The translations under genes were made by a program, and so were the position numbers. DNA of 64,000 nucleotides, taken from NCBI RefSeq assembly GCF_002813635.1, contig NZ_CP016382.1, forward strand, positions 930,001-994,000, given 5' to 3'. The DNA comes from Spiribacter roseus (lineage in GTDB: Bacteria > Pseudomonadota > Gammaproteobacteria > Nitrococcales > Nitrococcaceae). Within the stretch, counting starts at the first letter, position 1; each line of letters starts with the position of its first letter. This document shows positions 1 to 7,924 of the stretch, in pieces. The notes under the pieces are model-generated. The model saw nothing but the letters and a program-made list of their open reading frames with translations. It did not search any database and was not told the DNA's origin.

Positions 1-1703
1 GGCAGAACGACCACGAAATCCACAAACTCATGCAGGTGGCCCATCTCAACCCGGCCCCCATCGCGATCACCGACGCTCAAGGCGGCATCGAATATGTCAA
101 TCCGGCGTTTGAACACAACTCCGGCTATCGTCGCGATGAGCTCCTCGGCGACACCCTGACCTGCATCAAAAGCGGCAATACCCCCGACGCGGTCAATCGC
201 GAGATCTGGGAAACCGTCGAAGCGGGCGGGATATGGACCGGCGAGCTCGAGAGCCGACGCAAGGATGGCGAGCCTTACCGGGAGTACACACTGATCGCGC
301 CCCTCGAAAACGAGGATCGGGCAATCGCCAATTACATCGCCATCAAACAGGACACGACGGCCCTGCGAGCCACCGAGAAGCGCCTTGAGCGCGCAGCGCT
401 GGAAGATCCATTGACAGGGCTCCCCACCCGCACCGGCTTCAGTGAAGCGCTGCAGGCGCAGCTTGATGGGCAGGGCTGGCCGGATAATGGCGTCATCGCC
501 ATGGTCGACATCATCAGCCTTCGAGACATCAACGATGCCTATGGCTACGAAGGCGGTGACCGGTTGTTGATCCAGTTCAGCCAGCGGCTGCGCTCGCTTG
601 CCGGTGAGCACGGTCTCAGCGGACGCATCGGCGGTGATGAGTGCACGCTGTATCTGCCGCTGGCGCCGGATAGATCAACGGTGAGTCAGCTCGAGCAGCT
701 CGTCGAGGCGCTCTCCCAACCTTTCGATCTGAATGGCGTCGCCATTCGGCTTGCCATTCGTCTTGGCTACAGTCATCTCGGCCAAACTCCCCGCCCTGCC
801 GAGACCCTGCTCCAGGAAGCGGAGCGGGCACTGTTCCGCCATCGTGCCGAATCGACGCTGCCGTGGGTCGCCTACAGCGAGGCGCTGGAGGCCGAAACGC
901 AGGCGCGGGTCGGCCTGACACAGGCCCTGCGACGCGCGCTTGAGAACGATGAGTTTGAAGTCCATTTCCAGCCCAAGGTCGACATGGCCACCGGGCGTGT
1001 AATCGCCGCCGAAGCACTGCTTCGCTGGAATCATCCGACCCGCGGGCTGGTCTCCCCCGGCGTGTTCATCCCCATCGCCGAGCAGAGTCAGCTCATCGGA
1101 CCGATCGGTGAATGGACACTGCGACGCGCCTGCCAGCATCTGAAGGCCTGGAGCGACGCCGGACTGGATCTGGTGCGCGTCGCGGTCAACGTCTCTTTGA
1201 TCCAGTTTCGCTCGGGCCACTTTCCCGACCAGGTCCGGCGCATCCTCGATGAGTCGGGAATTGAACCACAACAGCTTTCACTCGAGATCACGGAGAGCGT
1301 ATTCGCCAGCGAATCCACCCTGCTTCTGGAGCAGTTACGCGCCCTGCGGGCAATGAATGTGCGCCTGTCACTGGATGACTTCGGCACCGGCTACTCATCC
1401 CTGCTCTATCTGCAGCACTACCCTTTCGACGAGATCAAGATTGACCAGGGGTTTGTCGCCGACCTGATGCAGAGGAATTTCAACCGCAACCTGATCGATG
1501 CCGTCAGGCGCCTTGCCCAGGCCCTTGATGCCGAAATCATCGCCGAAGGCATTGAGGCCGCTGACGTCCGCGATGAGCTATTGGCGATAGGCATTCAGTT
1601 TGGCCAGGGCTTTTATTACAGTATGCCGCTGGAGGCCGAGGACTTCCGCTGGTTGCTCGAGCGTCGCAGTCACCTCCCTCTGACACGCGGACGAACGGAG
1701 TAG
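1..1703 (+). CDS. PAS-GGDEF-EAL cyclic-di-GMP signalling protein (5' end outside window)
   Basis: The reading frame is open to the left edge (codons from base 3 read QNDHEIHKLM), so the N-terminus lies outside the window and the ATG at 30 is probably internal. A PAS domain comes first, then a GGDEF domain whose signature reads GGDEC (F to C), then an EAL domain with EALLRW and DDFGTGYSS. EAL domains hydrolyse cyclic-di-GMP. The cyclase half could be active or only GTP-binding, because the last motif residue is altered. The stop lies 3 nt before the kaiC-like gene, so the two are almost certainly cotranscribed. Domain calls are firm; the direction of c-di-GMP turnover is inferred. Confidence 0.93.
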   Translation, partial: QNDHEIHKLMQVAHLNPAPIAITDAQGGIEYVNPAFEHNSGYRRDELLGDTLTCIKSGNTPDAVNREIWETVEAGGIWTGELESRRKDGEPYREYTLIAPLENEDRAIANYIAIKQDTTALRATEKRLERAALEDPLTGLPTRTGFSEALQAQLDGQGWPDNGVIAMVDIISLRDINDAYGYEGGDRLLIQFSQRLRSLAGEHGLSGRIGGDECTLYLPLAPDRSTVSQLEQLVEALSQPFDLNGVAIRLAIRLGYSHLGQTPRPAETLLQEAERALFRHRAESTLPWVAYSEALEAETQARVGLTQALRRALENDEFEVHFQPKVDMATGRVIAAEALLRWNHPTRGLVSPGVFIPIAEQSQLIGPIGEWTLRRACQHLKAWSDAGLDLVRVAVNVSLIQFRSGHFPDQVRRILDESGIEPQQLSLEITESVFASESTLLLEQLRALRAMNVRLSLDDFGTGYSSLLYLQHYPFDEIKIDQGFVADLMQRNFNRNLIDAVRRLAQALDAEIIAEGIEAADVRDELLAIGIQFGQGFYYSMPLEAEDFRWLLERRSHLPLTRGRTE

Positions 1704-1706
1704 ATC

Positions 1707-3389
1707 GTGGAAAAACGCACCACGGGGATCATCGATCTCGATCGGGTGACCCAGGGCGGACTGCCCGCCGGGCAGACAACGCTGGTGCTGGGCGAGGCCG
1801 CTGCTGGCAAGACCGTGCTGGCCCTACAGGTCCTTGCCCGGGCCATTGAGCAAGGTGGCGCCGGGGTGTTCGTCTCGTTCGAGGAATCTCCCGCCCAGAT
1901 CCGGCAGGATGCCGCTTCCTTCAATTGGGGCAAAAACCTGATTGAGGCCGACTCGCTGGAAGTCATCGATGCCCGCCCACGCCTGAGCGCGGAGACGGCC
2001 GGCGAGTTTGATCTCGAGGGGCTGCTGTCGATCGTGACGGCGACAAGTCGCCAGAAAGGCGCCGCCTGGATCGTGTTCGACGGCATCGACCAGCTGCTCC
2101 GCCACCAGGTCGAGCATAACGCCGCCATCAATCAGATCCGACGCGTCGACGAGGCCTGTGCCGAAAATGGCTGGACGCTGCTGCTGACCGGAAAAACCCG
2201 GCACGACGGGATCGAGCCGTTCCATCTCGAGGGAATCGAGTTTCTGCTCTCCGCGACGATCATGCTCTCCGCCCGCATCGTCGACCAGCAGCTCAACCGC
2301 TCATTGCGCATCGCCAAATTCCGCGGGTCCGCCCATGTCACCGACGAGCTGCCGATGCTCATCGACGATGACGGGATTGCCTTGCCGTATCACTACGGCA
2401 ATGAGAACGACAACATCGAAGCGAGTAACGAGCGGCTCAGCCTGGGCGTTGAGCGGCTCGATGCACTGCTCGGTGGCGGCATCTACCGCGGCTCTAGCCT
2501 GCTCATCTCGGGACGGCCGGGGACCGCCAAAAGCACCCTCGCCGCCAGGTTCGCGGAGACCGCCGTCACGCGCGGTCAGAAAACGCTCTATATCAGCTTT
2601 GATGAGCTCGAAGGCCCCTATGTCCGCAACCTCCAATCGGTGGGGATCAACCTGCGCGATCCGATTGAGGCCGGGCAGGTGCGCTTTCAGACCTTATCGG
2701 CATATGCGGCGCGAGTGACCGAGCATTTCCTCGTGATCCGGCGCCTGCTGGATGACTTCGAACCGGATTGCCTGGTGATCGACCCCATCTCCGCGCTGCT
2801 CAAGGCGAGTGCCACGGAGGGCGCCGAAATGGCCACCGAACGGCTGATCGACATGGTCCGACGCCGCGGCATCACGACCCTTCTCACCTCGCTGACCGGG
2901 GTGCGCGATCCGGAAGGGGAAGCCACACAGGGGCAGATCTCGACACTCGCCGACAGCTGGATCGTGCTCGACTACAACGTCCGCGGCGGTGAGCGGAATC
3001 GGTCGCTGTCGATCGTCAAATCCCGCGGGTCAGGCCATTCCAACCAGCAGCGCGAGCTGCTGCTGAGCAGCGAGGGTATTGATCTCGCCGACGTCTACGA
3101 AGACGGCGGCGAGGTGCTGATGGGTACCGCCCGGGTCGAAAGGGCTCAGCAGGACGAGGCGCGCGCCCGGCGCGAGCAGCTGGAGTGGAAGCAGCGTCGC
3201 AACGACCTCGAGCGGCGCATCGCTCAGGCCGAAAAGGAGCGTGAGCGCCTTGCCCAGACACTCGAGCTGGAAGCCGAAGAATACAATGAGGCCACACGGC
3301 TTGATGAACAATGGCGCAACCGGATCCGCCGTCGACGCGATCCGGCAACCCGGAATCCCGAAGACAGGGATGGTTTCGATGACAACTGA
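1707..3389 (+). CDS. kaiC: KaiC-like double RecA-domain ATPase
   Basis: 560 aa with two tandem RecA/KaiC domains. Walker A lysines are K35 (GEAAAGKT) and K275 (GRPGTAKS). The first domain has the catalytic Glu pair E59-E60 (SFEES); the second has D299-E300 (SFDEL). Near the end of the second domain the motif TQGQIST carries T407, S412 and T413, at the spacing of T426, S431 and T432 of Synechococcus KaiC. A charged coiled-coil tail follows (about residues 475-545). The gene starts with GTG 3 nt after the upstream gene and overlaps the kaiB-like gene by 11 nt. No kaiA is seen, as in other non-cyanobacterial kaiBC sets. Whether it oscillates or acts as a timer or stress switch cannot be read from sequence. 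Confidence 0.93.
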   Translation: MEKRTTGIIDLDRVTQGGLPAGQTTLVLGEAAAGKTVLALQVLARAIEQGGAGVFVSFEESPAQIRQDAASFNWGKNLIEADSLEVIDARPRLSAETAGEFDLEGLLSIVTATSRQKGAAWIVFDGIDQLLRHQVEHNAAINQIRRVDEACAENGWTLLLTGKTRHDGIEPFHLEGIEFLLSATIMLSARIVDQQLNRSLRIAKFRGSAHVTDELPMLIDDDGIALPYHYGNENDNIEASNERLSLGVERLDALLGGGIYRGSSLLISGRPGTAKSTLAARFAETAVTRGQKTLYISFDELEGPYVRNLQSVGINLRDPIEAGQVRFQTLSAYAARVTEHFLVIRRLLDDFEPDCLVIDPISALLKASATEGAEMATERLIDMVRRRGITTLLTSLTGVRDPEGEATQGQISTLADSWIVLDYNVRGGERNRSLSIVKSRGSGHSNQQRELLLSSEGIDLADVYEDGGEVLMGTARVERAQQDEARARREQLEWKQRRNDLERRIAQAEKERERLAQTLELEAEEYNEATRLDEQWRNRIRRRRDPATRNPEDRDGFDDN

Positions 3390-3702
3390 GACAAGCACGC
3401 AGCATGCGTCGACGCCAGTGCTGATCCTGTTCGTGACCGGCGACGCGCCACGGAGCCGCCGGGCGCGGGCAAACCTCGCGAGCATGCTCGAGCGACTGGG
3501 TCGAAGTGATCTGTCGCCCCAGGAAATCGATCTTCTGGATCAACCGCAGGCGGGCCTCAGCTACGCCGTCTTTGCGACGCCTTCGCTGCTGAAGCGCGAA
3601 CCTGGGCGCGATGGCGCGCTACTCTACGGTGATCTGTCGGATTCCGATCGGCTTGAGCGGTTTCTGGCCGATCTGCTGGTGCACGAAGCTGAACCGGGCT
3701 AG
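3379..3702 (+). CDS. kaiB: KaiB-like thioredoxin-fold protein
   Basis: 107 aa from ATG 3379, the start that overlaps the kaiC stop by 11 nt; a longer in-frame extension from 3241 would lie wholly inside kaiC. The sequence follows the KaiB pattern: a first strand (LILFVTG), a Ser-Arg-Arg-Ala helix, EIDLLDQPQ, then FATPSLLKREPG and YGDLSDSDR. KaiB binds phosphorylated KaiC in cyanobacteria; in proteobacteria the partner role is less clear. Adjacency and translational coupling make a KaiB-KaiC pair very likely. Length matches the family (about 100 aa). Confidence 0.9.
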   Translation: MTTETSTQHASTPVLILFVTGDAPRSRRARANLASMLERLGRSDLSPQEIDLLDQPQAGLSYAVFATPSLLKREPGRDGALLYGDLSDSDRLERFLADLLVHEAEPG

Positions 3703-3721
3703 CGCGGCGACGCCGCGGCTC

Positions 3722-3739
3722 CAGCCGCCCGGGCGGCTG
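3722..3739. repeat. 18-bp perfect GC palindrome between kaiB and the TSUP gene
   Basis: CAGCCGCCCGGGCGGCTG reads the same on both strands. It begins 20 nt after the kaiB-like stop and ends 5 nt before the TSUP ATG. In RNA it can fold into a strong hairpin. There is no T-tract, so it is not a typical terminator. It could limit read-through, stabilise the kai mRNA 3' end, or block the ribosome site of the next gene. Confidence 0.5.
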
Positions 3740-3744
3740 CGCTG

Positions 3745-4485
3745 ATGGACCTGCTCATCGTGGTGGCAGCCGCCCTGTGCGGCGGCGTCATCAACGCCCT
3801 GGCGGGTGGCGGCAGCTTCCTTACCCTGCCCGCGCTGGTGTTCACCGGCGTCCCGCCGGTCATGGCCAATGCAACCGGTACCACGACGCTGCTGCCCGGA
3901 TACCTGGCCAGTGTCTGGGGCTCCCGCGACCTGATCCGCGCGCCCCATGGCATGACACTACTCGCCGTGATTGCCCTGGGCGCTCTGGGCGGGAGCCTGG
4001 GGGCAAGCCTTCTGCTGCTGACCTCCAATGATGCCTTCAGTGCCATCGTGCCGTGGCTGCTTTTATTCGCCACCGGCCTTTTCGCGCTGGGCCCGCGCAT
4101 CCATCGCGCCCTGTCGACTCGTTTCAGCCACCGCCACAGCCTGCCGGGACGCCTCAGCGTGCTGGCCGTGAGCATTTATGGCGGTTACTTTGCCGGTGGC
4201 ATGGGGATCGTGATGCTGGCTGCCTTCCGTCTGCTGGGGGTGGACGACCTGAACCTCGCCAACGCCCTCAAAAACCTGCTATCCGCAGTCCTGACGGTGA
4301 TCGCGGTGACCGTCTATGCCATCGGTGGCGCCATCGCCTGGGGCGAAGTCCTGCCCATGGCCATCGCCGCGAGCATCGGCGGGATGGCCGGGGCAAAAAT
4401 CGGACGCCGGCTGCCCCCGGCGGTCCTGCGCGCCGGGATTGTCGCCGTGGGCGCGCTTACCACCGTGGTGTTCTTTGTGGACTGA
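3745..4485 (+). CDS. TSUP (TauE/SafE) family membrane permease
   Basis: 246 aa, almost entirely hydrophobic, with about seven or eight membrane segments. The N-terminal GGVINALAGGGSFLTLPALVF is the hallmark of TSUP permeases, and the related second-half motif (GGYFAGGMGIVMLAAF) marks the internal duplication. Family members export or import sulfonates, sulfite, sulfoacetate or other organic anions; the substrate cannot be told here. The gene lies 42 nt after kaiB on the same strand and abuts the convergent RHH gene. No good Shine-Dalgarno is visible apart from the GC palindrome just upstream. Confidence 0.85.
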   Translation: MDLLIVVAAALCGGVINALAGGGSFLTLPALVFTGVPPVMANATGTTTLLPGYLASVWGSRDLIRAPHGMTLLAVIALGALGGSLGASLLLLTSNDAFSAIVPWLLLFATGLFALGPRIHRALSTRFSHRHSLPGRLSVLAVSIYGGYFAGGMGIVMLAAFRLLGVDDLNLANALKNLLSAVLTVIAVTVYAIGGAIAWGEVLPMAIAASIGGMAGAKIGRRLPPAVLRAGIVAVGALTTVVFFVD

Positions 4486-4794
4486 TCACCGGCTCCCGAC
4501 CACCGCACCCATCGATGCGGCGTCTTCGGGGATCTGGCGCTCCAGATAGCGGGCGCAGCAGACCCGCAGCAACGAAGCGAGGTTTCTTACCTCGCCCTGG
4601 CGGGCCAGCACCTCATCATGAATCTCGGTGATGAACTGCGGCACACTCAGGTGCTGCTCGGCACTGAGCTTTTCCAGGATCCACCAGAACTCGTTCTCAA
4701 GCCGAATACTGGTGACAAACCCACTGAGCCGAACCGAGCGGGTACTGGAGTCGTACCGCTCGTGTGGCGTCGACGCGTACACCTCACACATCAC
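4486..4794 (-). CDS. Ribbon-helix-helix (RHH_4-like) DNA-binding protein
   Basis: 102 aa. The centre (STRSVRLSGFVTSIRLENEF, then WWILEKLSAEQHLSVPQFITEIHDE) has the pattern of a ribbon-helix-helix protein: a short basic strand for operator contact followed by two helices. It matches the RHH_4-type family from memory. A GAGGAG ribosome site precedes ATG 4794. It is divergent from the GMC dehydrogenase genes, and an 18-bp palindrome lies in the shared intergenic region, so it may regulate itself and the GMC operon. DNA binding is inferred from fold and context only. Confidence 0.72.
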   Translation of the reverse strand: MMCEVYASTPHERYDSSTRSVRLSGFVTSIRLENEFWWILEKLSAEQHLSVPQFITEIHDEVLARQGEVRNLASLLRVCCARYLERQIPEDAASMGAVVGSR

Positions 4795-4830
4795 TCTCTC
4801 CTCGCTGGCTATCCAGTATTTTTTTAGTTT

Positions 4831-4848
4831 GTAGTAGCACGCTACTAC
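4831..4848. promoter_or_regulatory. Candidate RHH operator (18-bp palindrome)
   Basis: GTAGTAGCACGCTACTAC is an 8-bp inverted repeat with a 2-nt centre, 37 nt upstream of the RHH start and about 110 nt upstream of the GMC small subunit, in a locally AT-rich spacer. RHH proteins bind short palindromes, often their own promoter. GTAGTAG is itself a repeated triplet, which suits tandem RHH dimers. Confidence 0.55.
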
Positions 4849-4957
4849 CCCATGAGCAATCGCGCATCACACAATCGACTCAAGCGCTTCACAGAAAGGC
4901 GCCAGTCACGGGGCAGATGCCCCGTGCGCCATGCTCATTCAGGAGGAGAAGCCAACC

Positions 4958-5524
4958 ATGTTGGATCAGTCCATGAATCGTCGCCGCTTTCTCAAGGGGA
5001 GTGGCTCGACGCTGATGGGCACGCTGGCGATGACCAGCATGCCCATCGCCATCCTTGCCCCGTCCCGGTCCTGGGCCCTCGAGCTCCAGCAGCTCGACGC
5101 CCACCAGGGCGAGGTACTACTCACGCTCACCCGTCACATCTTTCCTCACCCAACGCTCGAGGATGCGGTCTACGCCCTTGTGGTCAAAGACCTGGACGCC
5201 GAAGCGGCCGCCAACCCCAGCACGGCCGACACCATGCGCTCGGGCATCGCCGCACTGGACAACCGCGCCGGTGGCGACTGGCTGGCCCTGGATGACGAGC
5301 AGCAGGGCATGCATGTCCGTGCCATTGCCGGGTCCGACCTGTTCCGCAAGGTCCAGTCCACCGCCGTCGTATCGCTCTACAACAACGAAATGGCGTTCCG
5401 CCACTTTGGCTATGGCGGCGAGCGCGGCGATGCCGGATACCTGTCACGTGGCTTCAATGACCTGACATGGCTGCCCGACCTGCCAGCCAGCGCGAGCGGC
5501 CCCGTCCCCGGGATGAACGGCTGA
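4958..5524 (+). CDS. Tat-exported small subunit of a GMC-type dehydrogenase
   Basis: 188 aa from ATG 4958, chosen because AGGAGGAG sits 9 nt upstream; the earlier ATG at 4931 would place that ribosome site inside the gene. The N-terminus has a twin-arginine signal (NRRRFLKGS) followed by a hydrophobic stretch and an Ala-rich cleavage region near residue 40, so it is exported folded. The rest resembles the gluconate 2-dehydrogenase subunit 3 / GMC gamma-subunit family. It is 12 nt upstream of the FAD subunit. The small subunit usually carries the Tat signal for its partner, which has none. Confidence 0.8.
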   Translation: MLDQSMNRRRFLKGSGSTLMGTLAMTSMPIAILAPSRSWALELQQLDAHQGEVLLTLTRHIFPHPTLEDAVYALVVKDLDAEAAANPSTADTMRSGIAALDNRAGGDWLALDDEQQGMHVRAIAGSDLFRKVQSTAVVSLYNNEMAFRHFGYGGERGDAGYLSRGFNDLTWLPDLPASASGPVPGMNG

Positions 5525-5536
5525 GGAGATTGAACG

Positions 5537-7123
5537 ATGGAAAATTACGATAACCAGACCACCTTCGCCCACGATGACGACAACGTCGTGGTGATCATCG
5601 GATCGGGTGCCGGTGGCGGCACACTCGCCAACGAACTCGCCCAGAAAGGCATTGACGCCGTTGTCCTCGAGGCCGGGAAACTGCATACCCGCGGCGAATT
5701 CATTGCCGATGAGTGGGCCTCGTTCGGGCAGCTCGCCTGGCTCGATAACCGCACCACCAGCGGCACATGGCGCGTCGCCCGCGACTTTCCCAATCTGCCC
5801 TCCTGGATCGTCAAGGCGGTCGGCGGCAGTACCGTCCACTGGGCCGGCGCAAGCCTGCGCTTTCAGCCCCATGAGTTTCGTGCGGCCAGCGAGTATGGCG
5901 ACATCCCGGGAGCCAACCTGCTGGACTGGCCCATCGACTACGACGATCTGGCCCCCTATTACGACCGGGCCGAGGACAAGATGGGCGTCACCCGCACCAA
6001 CGGCATTCCGGGTCTGCCCGGCAACAACAATTTCAAGGTCATGCACGCCGGGGCCACCGCCATCGGCTACAAGAATTGTCATACCGGCAATATGGCCATC
6101 AACAGCGAGCCGCGGGATGGCCGGGCGAGCTGCGTTCAGCGCGGGTTCTGCTTCCAGGGCTGCACGACTGGCGCGAAGTGGTCGACCCTGTACACCGAAA
6201 TCCCGCGGGCACTGGCGACGGGTCATGTCGAGCTGCGACCCGAATCTCAGGTGGCGGCCATTGAGCATGACGACCGCGGGCGTGTGAACGCCGTGGTGTA
6301 CTTTGACGCCGAGGGCCTCGAACAGCGCCAGCGCGCCCGGGCGGTCGCCGTGGCCGGCAATTCCATCGAGACTCCGCGCATGCTGCTCAACTCGGCATCC
6401 AGTCAGTTCCCCGACGGGCTCGCGAACTCGTCCGGTCAGGTGGGCCGCAACTACATGCGGCATATGACCGGCTCGGTCTATGCAAGCTTTGACGAACCGG
6501 TGCACATGTACCGCGGCACCACCATGGCTGGCATTGTCCAGGACGAGGCCCACCATGATCCGTCGCGGGGCTTTGCCGGGGGCTACGAGATCGAGACCGT
6601 CTCACTCGGTCTGCCCTTCATGGCGGCGTTCTTCGACCCGGGCGCCTGGGGCCGGGATTTCACCGAGGCCATGGATCAGTATGCCCATATGGCCGGGATG
6701 TGGCTGGTTGGTGAGGATATGCCGCAACAGCGCAATCGGGTCACCCTGAATACCGACGTCAAGGATGCCTACGGACTGCCGGTACCCAACGTGCATTACG
6801 ATGACCATCCCAACGACGTCGCCATGCGCCAGCATGCCTTCCAGCAGGGGACCGCGATCTACGAAGCAGCGGGCGCCAATAAGGCGTATCGCACGCCGCC
6901 CTACCCGTCGACCCACAACCTGGGCACCTGCCGCATGAGCACCCATGCCCGTGACGGCGTCTGCAACGGGTATGGCCAGACCCACGATATCGATAACCTG
7001 TTCATCTCCGACGGCAGTCAGTTCACGACCAGTGCCGCCGAAAACCCGACGCTGACCATTGTCAGCCTGGCGATCCGGCAGGCCGATTACATTGCCCGGC
7101 AGATGGCGGATCGTGCGATCTAG
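5537..7123 (+). CDS. GMC-family FAD-dependent oxidoreductase, large subunit
   Basis: 528 aa. An N-terminal Rossmann motif (IIGSGAGGGTLANEL) binds FAD. The C-terminal segment with THNLGTCRMS, a conserved His region and SAAENPTLTIVSLAIRQ is typical of GMC sugar, polyol or alcohol dehydrogenases. It has no signal peptide and probably leaves the cell by hitch-hiking with the upstream Tat subunit. TGAGGAG gives a good ribosome site. A heme-c subunit, common in such complexes, is not next to it, so the electron acceptor is unknown. The substrate cannot be assigned. Confidence 0.85.
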   Translation: MENYDNQTTFAHDDDNVVVIIGSGAGGGTLANELAQKGIDAVVLEAGKLHTRGEFIADEWASFGQLAWLDNRTTSGTWRVARDFPNLPSWIVKAVGGSTVHWAGASLRFQPHEFRAASEYGDIPGANLLDWPIDYDDLAPYYDRAEDKMGVTRTNGIPGLPGNNNFKVMHAGATAIGYKNCHTGNMAINSEPRDGRASCVQRGFCFQGCTTGAKWSTLYTEIPRALATGHVELRPESQVAAIEHDDRGRVNAVVYFDAEGLEQRQRARAVAVAGNSIETPRMLLNSASSQFPDGLANSSGQVGRNYMRHMTGSVYASFDEPVHMYRGTTMAGIVQDEAHHDPSRGFAGGYEIETVSLGLPFMAAFFDPGAWGRDFTEAMDQYAHMAGMWLVGEDMPQQRNRVTLNTDVKDAYGLPVPNVHYDDHPNDVAMRQHAFQQGTAIYEAAGANKAYRTPPYPSTHNLGTCRMSTHARDGVCNGYGQTHDIDNLFISDGSQFTTSAAENPTLTIVSLAIRQADYIARQMADRAI

Positions 7124-7141
7124 CAACAAGGAGTGACCGCA

Positions 7142-7681
7142 ATGCCCTTTACCAGCGAGCAGTACCCCGGCGTGGTCGAGTCACGCCCCGAAGCGACCCG
7201 GGGGTTCGCGCTCAATCACAGCATGATGCGCATCAAGGATCCCGAGCGCTCACTGGCGTTCTACACCGGCGTGCTCGGGATGCGCGTGCTCAGGCGGCTG
7301 GACTTCGAGGAACTCAACTTCTCGTTGTATTTCCTCGACTGCCCCACTGAGGGGCAGTCCACGCCGCCGTCCGATGTGGGCGAGCGGACCGTATGGACCT
7401 TTTCACAGCGCGGTCTGCTCGAGCTCACCCACAACTGGGGCAGCGAGGATGATCCCGACCTGCAGTTCCACGACGGCAACTCCGAGCCGCAGGGCTTTGG
7501 GCATATCTGCGTCTCGGTGCCCGATTTGGACGCCGCCGAACGGTGGTTCGATGACAACGGGGTCGAGTTCATCAAGCGACCCGATCAGGGCAAGCTGACG
7601 GATGTGGCCTTCATCCGTGACCCGGACGGGTACTGGATCGAGATCGTCGAACCGGCCCGCCTGAGCGATCTGGGGCGCTGA
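7142..7681 (+). CDS. gloA: Lactoylglutathione lyase (glyoxalase I)
   Basis: 179 aa. It isomerises the hemithioacetal of methylglyoxal and glutathione to S-lactoylglutathione. The sequence follows the eukaryotic-length GLO1 type: MRIKDPERSLAFYTGVLGM, LELTHNWG, GFGHICVSVPD, DPDGYWIEIVEP. Predicted metal ligands are H26, E94, H121 and E167; position 26 is Gln in human GLO1. ATG 7142 is preferred over GTG 7133 because the AAGGAG lies directly against the GTG but 8-9 nt before the ATG. It follows the GMC dehydrogenase by 18 nt and may detoxify dicarbonyls made by it. Confidence 0.9.
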   Translation: MPFTSEQYPGVVESRPEATRGFALNHSMMRIKDPERSLAFYTGVLGMRVLRRLDFEELNFSLYFLDCPTEGQSTPPSDVGERTVWTFSQRGLLELTHNWGSEDDPDLQFHDGNSEPQGFGHICVSVPDLDAAERWFDDNGVEFIKRPDQGKLTDVAFIRDPDGYWIEIVEPARLSDLGR

Positions 7682-7698
7682 CGCCAGGCCCCCTTTAC

Positions 7699-7726
7699 GC
7701 CCCCGTGTTCTTTTGGAGCCGGGGGC
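7699..7726. terminator. GC hairpin between convergent operons
   Basis: GCCCCCG (7699-7705) pairs with CGGGGGC (7720-7726) across a 14-nt loop. It sits between the gloA stop and the stop of the minus-strand small ORF, the place for a two-way terminator. There is no clear T-tract on either strand, so the call is tentative. Confidence 0.4.
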
Positions 7727-7924
7727 TCACTCATCTGATCGGCACGGCGCTCCACAGGGTGCGCACGCACCACTGTCGAGCTGGGAATAGCTCGTGGTCA
7801 CTCCAGCCTGCCCACTATTGCGGGCAAACGTCGCCGAATGGAAATGATCCGCGAGGATCACGATAAGCAGACCGACGAGGACCAGGATCACTCGTCCCCG
7901 CGTATAGTCCCGGTTTCCGCTCAT
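7727..7924 (-). CDS. Small single-pass membrane protein with Cys-rich tail
   Basis: 65 aa, unrecognised. From ATG 7924 it has a short basic head (SGNRDYTRGR), one hydrophobic helix (about residues 12-27) and a hydrophilic tail ending in ACAPCGAPC. Basic residues before the helix predict the tail is periplasmic. The ATG overlaps the stop of the YeeE-type transporter as ATGA, so translation is coupled and the ORF is likely real. With a sulfurtransferase and a sulfur transporter in the same operon, the cysteines could bind metal or handle sulfur; that is inference. Confidence 0.62.
   Translation of the reverse strand: MSGNRDYTRGRVILVLVGLLIVILADHFHSATFARNSGQAGVTTSYSQLDSGACAPCGAPCRSDE

Noticed and set aside
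5444..6556. 370-codon open frame opposite the GMC large subunit
   Set aside because: It overlaps a conserved FAD enzyme and shows no motif; a shadow frame.
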